A stretch of 64,000 bases of DNA from Chitinophaga rupis (GTDB taxonomy: Bacteria; Bacteroidota; Bacteroidia; Chitinophagales; Chitinophagaceae): assembly GCF_900109685.1 (NCBI RefSeq), contig NZ_FOBB01000002.1, forward strand, positions 302,075 to 366,074, in the 5' to 3' direction. How positions within the stretch are numbered: the first letter of the stretch is position 1; each line of letters starts with the position of its first letter. Shown here in pieces: positions 26,098 to 35,600 of this stretch. The notes below the pieces were generated by a model. The model searched no databases. It saw nothing but the letters and a program-made list of their open reading frames with translations, and was not told the DNA's origin. The translations under genes were made by a program, and so were the position numbers.

Positions 26098-27277
26098 CGC
26101 TCACCGCCAGCTCTTCCAGCAAAGCCGCTGTTCTGCCGGTGCCGCCTGCATTTTCAAAAGATGTTTTCACCTGTTGCGCTGCTGCCGCGTATTTCGGATC
26201 CTGCAGCACATCCCACACTGCATTTTTCAAATGTTCTGCTTTAAAACGTTTAAAGTTCAGCCGTACGCCGCTTTCCGTAGCGGTTACGCAGCCGGCTACA
26301 AAAGACTGATCGTATGCAATGGGTATCACTACCAGCGGCAGATGATGGGCCAGCGTTTCACACACGGTATTATGCCCGCCATGGCATACTACGGCATCCA
26401 GGTAAGGCAGCAGCCCAAGCTGCGGCACTTTTTCCTGTACAATAAAATTATCCGGCCAGGTATCAAAAAGCGCGGGGTCAGATACTACTACTACCGTGAG
26501 TGGCTCATTACCCAATGCGGTGCATACTTTGCTGAAGAAATCTTTTTTATAGGTATGGTCAAAGGTGGTACCTATTGATACCAGCACTTTATGCGGCTGG
26601 CCCATATGGTAAAACCGTTCCCATTCAAAGGGAATATTAGCCGGGCGGTGCGCAATTACCGGCCCTACAAACTGGTAATAGTCCGGTAATTCTTTATCGC
26701 CAAAAAATGTTTTAGAGGTAAATACCAGCGTAAGCTGGTCCGAACACTGGATGGGTTGTGTAGCTGTTAAGCCTAATGATAGCTGTAAGGCTACTATACG
26801 CTGATCGCCCCATTCCTTTACTTTGGGCAGATTGTCCATGGCGCGTACTGCGGCAGGCGCTGTAACGGCGGTGGCATAGGGAATGCCCTTTTTAACGGCT
26901 GCCATGGCGCCGGCAAACAGCTCATGGTCATTGATCACCACATCCGGCTGAAAAGTATCCAGCCACTCCATAATGCCGGGAAACATATACCTGTTCAGCG
27001 GCACCAGCACATCGTCATACAGGAATTTAATGCTTTCCACGCCGTACACATTCTTTTGCTGGATAGCATCCATGTAGGGCTGGTTCTCTTCTCCATTATT
27101 TGTTTCATCATACTGGATCAGCAGCAGCTGTCCGCCGGGCGGCAGTTTTTCCTGCAGGGCAGGTTCCAGGCTTATCCAGCCCACTTCATGCCCGCGCAGC
27201 AGCAATTCCGCGCCTACGCTCAGTGTTGGATTAATATGGCCCGTTAATGGAGGAACAACAAAAGCAAATTTTGCCAT
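26048..27277 (-). CDS. UGT/MGT-type glycosyltransferase (GT1 family), first copy
   Basis: A 409-residue GT1 enzyme paralogous to the one downstream. Shared features are FAFVVPPLTGHINPTLSVG at the N-terminus, VLVSIGTTFD, and the signature region VVCHGGHNTVCETLAHHLPLVVIP. The last residues (GPLTTVHSPQSLTQQL) are encoded by a 7-bp-word repeat arm. The C-terminal tail therefore appears to be an addition caused by the repeat and not part of the fold. It is 11 bp from the hydrolase gene, in the same operon. Two glycosyltransferases imply a disaccharide head or two glycosylation sites. Confidence 0.9.
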   Translation of the reverse strand: MAKFAFVVPPLTGHINPTLSVGAELLLRGHEVGWISLEPALQEKLPPGGQLLLIQYDETNNGEENQPYMDAIQQKNVYGVESIKFLYDDVLVPLNRYMFPGIMEWLDTFQPDVVINDHELFAGAMAAVKKGIPYATAVTAPAAVRAMDNLPKVKEWGDQRIVALQLSLGLTATQPIQCSDQLTLVFTSKTFFGDKELPDYYQFVGPVIAHRPANIPFEWERFYHMGQPHKVLVSIGTTFDHTYKKDFFSKVCTALGNEPLTVVVVSDPALFDTWPDNFIVQEKVPQLGLLPYLDAVVCHGGHNTVCETLAHHLPLVVIPIAYDQSFVAGCVTATESGVRLNFKRFKAEHLKNAVWDVLQDPKYAAAAQQVKTSFENAGGTGRTAALLEELAVSGPLTTVHSPQSLTQQL

Positions 27278-27288
27278 AGCCGTTATGG

Positions 27289-28056
27289 TTATTCTTGAGT
27301 GTAAAAAAAATCTTTCAGTGCATTGCCAATGGTAAAAGGCTCCTGCACCGGTATGTTATGATCGCCGTTCACAAAGAGTAAACGGGCATCTTTTATTTTT
27401 TCCTGCAGCTCCAGCCCGGCGCTTACACAGTCGGAATCCTTACCGTAAATAAGCAGCGTTTCGTGCGGTATGTCTTTAATACCTCCGTTGCTGAAGAAAT
27501 GCCTTTCCTGCTGCATATCCTGCCGGATGGTGCTTTCCTTTAACAGGAATTCGTAGAGCCGGTGCCGGCGTTCCAGCTGCCGTTTGCCCATTTTTGCAGG
27601 GGAGTGGTCGCCCTGCCCGTTCACGAAGTGTACCAGCAACTCTTTGCTATACACATCCACTACGTTCATGGTTTCCTGCTCATAAGGATTGGGGCTTTCG
27701 ATCACCGCCAGCTTTTTAATTTTTTCCGGGTGGCGGATGGCTGTTTTCAGGGCTATTAAGCCGCCATAGCTGTAACCGGCCAGGTACACGGATGTTAGCT
27801 GTAAAGCGTCCATTAGCGCTAACAGCTCATCGCTCATGGATTGCAGGTCGTAACCATGCTGCGAACGGCCGCTCATACCGTGGCCTTTCAGATCATACAA
27901 TACCACATGGTAGCGTTCTGCCAGTATGGGCGCAATATTAAAGTACCAGATAGAGAGATTGGTGAACATGCCATGTACCATTAACACGGTTTCGGCTGCT
28001 CCCTTGTTCATCTCCTGCAGGTGAATGCGTGTATGTGGCAGGTCCACTACAGGCAT
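27289..28056 (-). CDS. Alpha/beta-fold hydrolase, possible thioesterase
   Basis: A 255-residue cytosolic alpha/beta hydrolase without a signal peptide. It has the oxyanion HG in VHGMF, the nucleophile elbow GYSYGG (Ser96), an acid in YGKDSD, and His in NGDHNIPV. Its start overlaps the stop of the ACP gene by 10 bp, showing tight translational coupling. The megasynthases lack a thioesterase domain, so a role in releasing or editing the ACP-bound chain is the natural inference. A plain esterase is the alternative. Confidence 0.85.
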   Translation of the reverse strand: MPVVDLPHTRIHLQEMNKGAAETVLMVHGMFTNLSIWYFNIAPILAERYHVVLYDLKGHGMSGRSQHGYDLQSMSDELLALMDALQLTSVYLAGYSYGGLIALKTAIRHPEKIKKLAVIESPNPYEQETMNVVDVYSKELLVHFVNGQGDHSPAKMGKRQLERRHRLYEFLLKESTIRQDMQQERHFFSNGGIKDIPHETLLIYGKDSDCVSAGLELQEKIKDARLLFVNGDHNIPVQEPFTIGNALKDFFYTQE

Positions 28057-28346
28057 GACTGGATGTATTTGGTAATATCGCCCAGGTTCAGGCTAATGAT
28101 CTGGTCCAGGTCCATATTGGATAACCAGCCGGTAAAATCAATGTCTTTGCCGAAATGGTTTTTTACTTTTTCAGAAAAGGCTACGATCTCAATGCTGTCC
28201 ATTTCCAGGTCTTTGGTAAAGGAGCTGGCTGCTGTAATATCCAGGTCTTCCACAAATTCTTCACCTATTACTTCTGTGATGAATTGTTTCAGTACAGGCA
28301 GGATCTCTGCTTCGCTCAGCTTAGCGGGTTGTGTTAACTGGTCCAT
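28047..28346 (-). CDS. Free-standing acyl carrier protein
   Basis: A 99-residue, acidic, four-helix-type carrier protein. The phosphopantetheine attachment site is Ser51 in DLEMDSIEIV. It overlaps the stop of the KS-AT-DH-PPTase gene by 13 bp and the start of the hydrolase by 10 bp, so expression of the three is coupled. It differs from the two ACP domains built into the large synthase (LSIDSIKRMEI) and may load a distinct starter or hand the finished chain to the acyltransferases. The PPTase domain encoded just upstream could activate it. Confidence 0.9.
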   Translation of the reverse strand: MDQLTQPAKLSEAEILPVLKQFITEVIGEEFVEDLDITAASSFTKDLEMDSIEIVAFSEKVKNHFGKDIDFTGWLSNMDLDQIISLNLGDITKYIQSCL

Positions 28347-31300
28347 CCGATAATGTAGTTTTTGTATTGAATAGTTTGAATGTGTACGCCTTGTATGGTT
28401 AAGGTTTCGCCGTTAATGGCCTCTACCACATAAGCCTTGGGGTTGCCCTGCAGGCCTTTGCCCAGTGATTTGCCATAGGCTTCTTTGGCTACCCAGTAGC
28501 GGGTAAGCCACTCCGCATGGTTGCGGTTACCCAGCAGCGCCAGCTCTGAGGGATCAAATACCAGCCCTTCAAAAGCGGTGTTGTGCTCCCGTATTTCTTC
28601 TATATCAATGCCTACGGGTTTGCCAAAGCGGGCAATGGCTACGGCATCTGTATTTTTATGCGCCAGGGAAATGTGTACATTGCCCGTCATGTCGCCCTCC
28701 GTAAAGGGCTGGCCTGCTTCATTGGACCTGATGGCAAATTCCACCGGGTAATACAGGTTACCTGCTTCCAGCAGCAGGGCTTTTACTGCATCTTTTACGG
28801 CTACCCGGCTAATGACCCATTCTTTCTTTTTATGCAGGGGCATGCTGTTATGATGTTTTTTCTCCTCCTGGTTAAAGTAACGTTTCACAATAAAATCCCA
28901 GGAGTTCACGCGGCTGTAAGCGTTGTGGAACATAAACACACCAGGCACAATTTCTTTTGCCAGCGTATGTTTGGGGGAGATGAGCGCATTCCACAGCGGT
29001 TCATCAATTTCCAGGCGGCGGTTCTGCCAGCCGCGGATGATGGCCCATACCTTATCATCCCGTTTCAGGATAAAATCTGCAAATGCAAATTCATCGTTCA
29101 GGGAAGTTAGCTGGCAGGTGCATTCAAAGCTGCCCTGCTGGTCTTCCATCTGCTGGTAGAACTCTACTTCCTGGATCTTAACTGGGAAGGCTATACGGTC
29201 TTTTGGCAGGGTCAGCTGCAGCCATAATCCAAACAGCTGCCCGGCATTATCCAGCAGGGAGCCTTTGCCGGCGCCGCCTTCAATAATACCGGCAATACCT
29301 TTTTCAGCAATTACCTTTACTTCGGTAATACCCTGGTATGCAGGGCCGTGAAACATGCGCTGGGAGTAGATCTGCTGCGGCGTGATAGTAATCTGCAAAG
29401 GCGTACCAATATCTGCTGCCGTTTTTTCCGGCGTGCCATATTGCTGTGATAAATGTACTTCTGCATTGGCATATTTTTCCAGGTCCAGGTAAATACGGTC
29501 AGGTGCTTTCCATTCTCCTTTTACGGTTTCGCGGAAGGGGGTGGCCACATTCATCCACTGGAACACTTTTACCTGCATGATCTTTTGTACTTCCATGCCG
29601 GGCGCGTTCTCTTTGGCTATATCGCCAAACATTTCAAGGATCATGGTCATGGGTATCACGGGCTCACAGTCATCTGCACAATGCCAGCCCGGCCGTTGGC
29701 GTATCAGGGAATGGTCTATGAGGTAAGGATGCGTATCCAGCGATACATCCAGCTTTTTTACCAGCGGCTGTTTTTGCAGTGGGGCAGCATGCATCGCCGT
29801 ATGGGCATGGCCGTTAGTGCCATTGCGATGGGTAGCCTTTTGCTGGAATATTTCCATTACGGATTGCTGTATGTCGGAGATCTCTGCAAAATTGTTCAGC
29901 AAAGCCTGCATCAGCGGGGAGGCTGCTGTTTCCGGCACTGCGCTGCGGTTGGCAGCCGGTACCGATAGCTTTTTCAGGGAAGGCAGCTCCCGCACAATGG
30001 GAGAGCCTAATTGCAGCTTTATAGGGCGATTAGCCGGTTTGCTTTTTATAGTGGAAGCGGCAGTTGCAGGTGCTTCCATAAATGAACTGTCCACGGCCTG
30101 GCCTTCTACAAACAGGGCAGCCAGTACGCGTTGCAGCTGTGTGAGGCCGGAGCGGGTGGGCACGCTGGCGGCTACGGCGCTGTAATTTTTTTGTTTCAGC
30201 GTATCATCCACAAAACCTATTAAACCACCGGCGCCTACCTGTACGAATACACGTACACCGGTTTCATACAATTTCTCTGTAAGCTCCCGGAAGCGCACCG
30301 GTTCTACCAAATGCTCCACGCTCAGCGCGCGGATGGCGGCAACATCATCCGGGTAAGTGGTTAATGTAGTGGCAGACCATACCGGTACTGACGCCTGCTG
30401 GAATTCTAACTGGTTCATACCATCCAGCAGCAGCTCCAGCTTGTCTTTTACAAAGGGGGAGTGAAAGCCTGACTGGAAGGGCAGCACCTGGTAAAAGACC
30501 TGTTCTGCTTTTAAGGTATGGATAAATTCTTCCACCGCTTCATTGGTGCCGCAAAGGATCACCTGCTGCGGGCAATTATCAATAGAAAGGTAAATGTCCT
30601 TAGTGGCGGCCAGCAATGGTTTTAGCCGTTCGTAGCCGCAGCCTGCTACCAAAAAGGTAGCGTTCTTTTGTTCAAACAGGGTAGGGTCCAGCTGCGCCTG
30701 CAGGCGTAACAGTGATTGCTCTGTTACCATTTCAGCGGCGCGGCCTGCCAGCCACTCACCCAGGCTATGCCCTGCATTCAGGTGCGGTTGTACGCCTAAG
30801 CGCTTCAGGGCGCTATCCAGGATACCGCTGTTCTCCATTTGCTGCTGCGCTGCGCCTAACACGCCATCGGTGGCGGCTACCCGCGGTAAGCCGGGCAGGT
30901 TAAAATACTGTGCTACGCTGCTGGTTTCGCCCCCGGCCAGGCCATCCAGCCCCGGGAACAGGAAGGCTATTTTACCACCCTGTAATAACATGGGTTCGTT
31001 GGAGAACCAGATGTCCTGCCGGTTACGCCAGGGCACATCTTTGTTTACAATTTTTAGAGCGCGTTGTATACGTTCCGGTGTGGGATCAAAAATGGCTATG
31101 CGGTAAGCGCCTTCACCGGTAAAGGTTTCATTGGTTTCCAATGCCTGCAGCAGCGCGGCTTTATTGGGCCTTGCCAGTAACAGCACCGCATCTTTTTGCG
31201 CTGCAGCGCCTATGCCGTTGAATTGTTTTTTAGCAATACCTTCCTGGATAGCTACGGCTTCCATTACTACGTGTGCATTAATGCCACCAAAGCCAAACGC

Positions 31301-32629
31301 GTTCACCCCGGCACGGCGCGGCAGCCTGGTTTCATCCCAGGGCGTTGCGTAGTGTATAGGTGTGAACCGTGTTTTTTCCATAAAAGGTAAGGGTTCTTCA
31401 CAATGCAGGGTGGGGGGCAGCTGGCCGTGATGCAGTGCCAGCGCGGTTTTAATAAGCCCTGCTATACCGGCTGCGGGCATGGCATGGCCTATCATGGATT
31501 TGATGGTGCCAATGCCTGCTTTGGGCAGATCCGTTGCGCTGCCAAATACATTCAGCAGGGTTTCCAGCTCTGTTTTGTCGCCCAGCTGGGTGGCGGTGCC
31601 GTGCGCTTCTATTAAACCAATATCACGCAGGTCAGCGCCGGCCTGCTGCCAGGCTTGCAGAATGGCTTTTGTTTGCCCTTTTACGGAGGGGCTCATTACG
31701 CTTACGCCTGCGCCATCGCTGGATACGCCTACACCCTTAACGACAGCGTATATACGATGTCCGTCGCGGATGGCATCTTCCAGTCTTTTCAGCACTACAA
31801 AGCCGCAGCCTTCCCCAATGATCACGCCATCTGCACGCTGGTCAAAAGGCCTGATCTGCTGGTTGCGTGATAAGGCGCCCAGCTGGGTGAAGATGCTCCA
31901 GAAAGGCGCATTCTGCGAGGCATGCACGCCGCCGGCTATTACCATATCAGAGCGGCGGCTGCTCAGCTCCTGCACGGCATGATCTACTGCTATGAGGGAG
32001 CTTGCACAGGCGGCATCAATGGTATACGCTGTGCCACCCAGGTTCAGGCGGTTAGCCACCAGAGAGGCTACCAGGTTAGGGATCAGGCCCATGGCCGTAT
32101 CCGGGCCAAAGCGGCCTTTCTTTACCTGGAACTCTTTTTTTACCAGGTCTAATTCTTCTGATCTTAAATTGGGTAGCAGGTGCTGCAATACCCGTACTAT
32201 TTGTTCACCAGTTCTAATAATTTCAATACCTCTTACTGCGCCGGGTCCGGGGTAGTTCCCTTTGCCAATGATGATGCCTGTTTTTTCCAGCGATAAATTC
32301 TTTTCAAACACACCGGCATCATTCAGCGCTTTATGGGCCAGGTGTAGGGCCAGCAGCTGCTCCGGCTCCGTGCTTTCCACTACCAGCGGCAGTATGCCAA
32401 ATTGTATAGGATCAAATTCCGCAAAATCATCTATAAACCCGCCGCGCCGGCAGTAGAACCGGTCTACCGCTACCTCCCCGTCAAAGAACATACTCTCCAT
32501 CCGGTTTTCCGGTACGGTCTGTATCGCATCTACCCTGTTGATGATATTTTTCCAGAAAGCAGCTACATCAGGGGCGCCCGGGAAAATGCAGGACATACCT
32601 ATGATAGCTACGTCTATGTTGTGGTCCAT
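28334..32629 (-). CDS. Megasynthase subunit: KS-AT-DH-phosphopantetheinyl transferase (PUFA-synthase/HglE-like)
   Basis: A 1431-residue multidomain protein. The ketosynthase (about 3-455) has Cys208 in DAACASS, His343 in EAHGTAT and His382 in IGHAMP. The acyltransferase-like domain (about 550-830) has the GHSLG elbow (Ser622). A double-hotdog dehydratase-like region (about 955-1200) opens with THPYLIDHSL and has Asp1127 in SLLDNAGQLFG. A Sfp-type 4'-phosphopantetheinyl transferase (about 1315-1425) has GIDIEEI and WVAKEAYGK. The KS is complete, so it may condense or act as a chain-length partner. Fusion of a PPTase to the C-terminus gives the system its own ACP activation. Domain order resembles PfaC/Hgl-type secondary lipid synthases. 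It starts 28 bp after the larger subunit. Confidence 0.9.
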   Translation of the reverse strand: MDHNIDVAIIGMSCIFPGAPDVAAFWKNIINRVDAIQTVPENRMESMFFDGEVAVDRFYCRRGGFIDDFAEFDPIQFGILPLVVESTEPEQLLALHLAHKALNDAGVFEKNLSLEKTGIIIGKGNYPGPGAVRGIEIIRTGEQIVRVLQHLLPNLRSEELDLVKKEFQVKKGRFGPDTAMGLIPNLVASLVANRLNLGGTAYTIDAACASSLIAVDHAVQELSSRRSDMVIAGGVHASQNAPFWSIFTQLGALSRNQQIRPFDQRADGVIIGEGCGFVVLKRLEDAIRDGHRIYAVVKGVGVSSDGAGVSVMSPSVKGQTKAILQAWQQAGADLRDIGLIEAHGTATQLGDKTELETLLNVFGSATDLPKAGIGTIKSMIGHAMPAAGIAGLIKTALALHHGQLPPTLHCEEPLPFMEKTRFTPIHYATPWDETRLPRRAGVNAFGFGGINAHVVMEAVAIQEGIAKKQFNGIGAAAQKDAVLLLARPNKAALLQALETNETFTGEGAYRIAIFDPTPERIQRALKIVNKDVPWRNRQDIWFSNEPMLLQGGKIAFLFPGLDGLAGGETSSVAQYFNLPGLPRVAATDGVLGAAQQQMENSGILDSALKRLGVQPHLNAGHSLGEWLAGRAAEMVTEQSLLRLQAQLDPTLFEQKNATFLVAGCGYERLKPLLAATKDIYLSIDNCPQQVILCGTNEAVEEFIHTLKAEQVFYQVLPFQSGFHSPFVKDKLELLLDGMNQLEFQQASVPVWSATTLTTYPDDVAAIRALSVEHLVEPVRFRELTEKLYETGVRVFVQVGAGGLIGFVDDTLKQKNYSAVAASVPTRSGLTQLQRVLAALFVEGQAVDSSFMEAPATAASTIKSKPANRPIKLQLGSPIVRELPSLKKLSVPAANRSAVPETAASPLMQALLNNFAEISDIQQSVMEIFQQKATHRNGTNGHAHTAMHAAPLQKQPLVKKLDVSLDTHPYLIDHSLIRQRPGWHCADDCEPVIPMTMILEMFGDIAKENAPGMEVQKIMQVKVFQWMNVATPFRETVKGEWKAPDRIYLDLEKYANAEVHLSQQYGTPEKTAADIGTPLQITITPQQIYSQRMFHGPAYQGITEVKVIAEKGIAGIIEGGAGKGSLLDNAGQLFGLWLQLTLPKDRIAFPVKIQEVEFYQQMEDQQGSFECTCQLTSLNDEFAFADFILKRDDKVWAIIRGWQNRRLEIDEPLWNALISPKHTLAKEIVPGVFMFHNAYSRVNSWDFIVKRYFNQEEKKHHNSMPLHKKKEWVISRVAVKDAVKALLLEAGNLYYPVEFAIRSNEAGQPFTEGDMTGNVHISLAHKNTDAVAIARFGKPVGIDIEEIREHNTAFEGLVFDPSELALLGNRNHAEWLTRYWVAKEAYGKSLGKGLQGNPKAYVVEAINGETLTIQGVHIQTIQYKNYIIGWTS

Positions 32630-32657
32630 TTTTATGATTTATTTCCCTCTTTCTTTA

Positions 32658-35600
32658 TCAGAAAGTAACATTACCGGCCATGATCACTACCTGGCTTTCA
32701 TTGCCATACTTCAGTTCATCAATAAAGGTTTCCATACCATCGCCCAGTGGTATTAAGGCTATGCCACGGCGTTCGTATTCCTTTTCCAGCGAAGGGGATA
32801 CCATGCCGGTGCCTTTCCAGGGGCCCCAGTTAATGGCCATCACCTTAGCTTTCAGCTGCTGTTTCAACACCCGTGCATAACGGTCCATTACACTGTTGGC
32901 GGCTGCATAATCCGTTTGCCCGCGGTTACCATATACAGAGGCTACGCTGGAGAACAGGACCACGAACTGCGTATCTGCATTCAGGTGTTCAGCCAGCACG
33001 CGCAACGGTGTTACTTTGGTGGAGAATACGCGCTCAAAGGATTCCGGTGTTTTCTGGTGAAACAGCTTATCTTCCAGCAGGCCGGCGCCATGCACCACGC
33101 CATCAATACGGCCATACTCTTTATACACCTGGCTCATGAAAGCGCGCAGGGCGGCTTCATCCCGCAGGTCAAGCGAATGATAGCTAACCGTAGCGCCGTT
33201 GTGTTCCAGAGCTGTGAGGGTATTCAGGATCTGGTTATGTTTATGGATCTCTGCTGCACGTTTTTCAATGTCGGCCGGTTTTTTCAGCTCACCTTGCGCT
33301 ACCAGGTACTGGCGGATCTCGTCTTTGGTTTTAAGATGCACCAGGCTTTCCTGTGAGAGCTTGCGCGGATCGGCAGAGCGGCCTACCAGGATATAATGAC
33401 AGGGATATTCTTTAGAGAAACGGATCATCAGCTCCGCTGTAATGCCCTGTGCACCGCCGAATACCAGCACCACAGATTGTTTGGTGAGGTGAATGCCGGA
33501 CGTAGTGCCAATGGTAAGCGGGGCATGCACCGGTTCCAGCGTTTGGCGCTGCCCGTTAAGATAGGTAACTTCTGCAGGGCCTTCCGGATGGAGAATTTCA
33601 TCTAATGCAATGGCGGCAATTTTTTCCGGCGACAGCTTATTGGCCAGGTTAATGGTACGGCAGGTAGTATGCTCATACTCTTTATCCAGGCTTTTGAAAA
33701 AGCCGCTGTAACCCTGGAAGTGCTGCAGCAACAGGTGATCTGCCGCTTGTGTTACATGCCCGTCAAAATCAGAGAGGGCATATACCCATTTCACTTTCTC
33801 AAAATCCAGCTTCTTCACCATGGAAACGGAGGTGATAATATCGTTTCTTTTTGGCGAGGAGAAAATATCCAGTATAATAAGGCCGTGATAGGCTTCCAGT
33901 GAGTCAGCTTCCGTTATTATGGAGGCCTGTGCGCCCTGCTGTTCCAGCAGCTGTTTAACCGCTGTTGCAATGGGACCGCCATCATCTGTTATGGCAAAGT
34001 GTAAGCCTTTTAACTGCGCGGGCGACAGGCGCTGCATGGCGGAGGGCGTAAGCTCAAAGCGCAGGCGGGAAAGCTTTTCCTTCAGGCTCTCTTTTACAAA
34101 ACCTTCTTCAATGATCTTTTTAGCTTCCTGCACTGGTTCAAAATTACCGGCAGTGCTTTCTGCTATCCAGCTGATCAAACCCTGTAAGGTTTTTATGGAT
34201 GCCAGCTTTTCCATCATCTCCTCCCCATTGCCATTGGCCTGCTGCAGGCCACCCAGGCGGGTTTTCAGCTCTCCAATGATCTCCATGCGTTTAATGGAGT
34301 CAATGCTCAGGTCTGCTTCCAGGTCCAGCTCAAGGCCCAGCATATCCGGCGGGTAACCGGTTTTTTCACTTACTACATTTAAGAGTACGGTTTGGATCTC
34401 AGTAACAGATAAACCTTTGGAGGGTGTTGCAGCTGCCTGGATAGTAACTGCGGGTATGGGAGCGGGTGCGGTAGCTGCGTTTTCCTGTGCGTTGGTTGTT
34501 AACCAGTCCACCAGCCCTTTCAGCGTTTTTATGGCTGCCAGCTGCTCAACCAGCGATTCTTCACTGTGCGTGCTGCTATTAAAGCCGCCCAGGCGGGTTT
34601 TCAGCTCTCCAATAATCTCCATGCGTTTAATGGAATCAATGCTCAGGTCTGCTTCCAGATCCATTTCCATGCCTAGCATATCCGACGGGTAACCGGTTTT
34701 ATCGCTGATCACTGACAGCAGAATGGCCTTTACATCTTTTTCCACGGCCAGGGTTTGCACACCATTCGTGTAAGCATGCCCGTTTGACCCGTTACTATGG
34801 TGGCCGTTATTGCCATTATGTCCATTGGAGCCATTATAAGTATCGCTGAGGTTAGTGATGTTTGTACCATCGGTATGTACGGCAATGATCTTGCGGGGCG
34901 CCGGGTCCTGCATGGGAAGGTCTGCGCTGTGGAAGCTTTGCGGGGTATGGCCCAGGTAACCTAAAATCACATCGCGCTGTGCCTGTACAATATGTTTCAG
35001 GCTGTTCAGGTAAGCTTCTACCATCTGTTCCGCACCACTATTATTATTGATCACTACTGTATTAGGCTCCGTACCTTTTAATGCCAGTGGTGTTATAATG
35101 GGCATGGCGCCATGGGCTGGCAGCTTTCCGTAAGCGGGTACTGCCATCTGCCCGTTCACCAGCCAGACAGTACTTGGTTTTTTATACTGGTCAATGGCTT
35201 CCAGGTCCAGCTGCTTTGCATTACGGCCGTCAAATAAACGGTCCAGCTGCACGGTTCTGCCACTTGCCATGTAGCGGGCAATGGTGTGCAGCAGGTGGGT
35301 AATGCCCGGCTGGTCTTTATCTTCTGTATGCAGGATCAGCTCATCATCACCTATAATAGACCTGGTAAGGTTGCTTAACACTTTACCCGGACCTACTTCA
35401 ATGAATATACGTGCGCCCTGTGCATACATTTGTTCTATTTCTTCTGTAAAACGCACCGGCTGTACCAGGTGTGTTGCCAGCCTTTCCTTAATGGATGCAG
35501 GCTCCGTAGGGTATGCTGCTGCAGTGGTGTTTGACCATACGGGAATAGCAGGCGTTTTAAAGCTCACATCCTTCAGCGCATCGGCAAATAAGCCTTTGGC

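Noticed and set aside
28334..32629. Inactive KS (chain-length factor) in the second synthase
   Set aside because: Cys208, His343 and His382 are all present, so loss of activity cannot be claimed from sequence.
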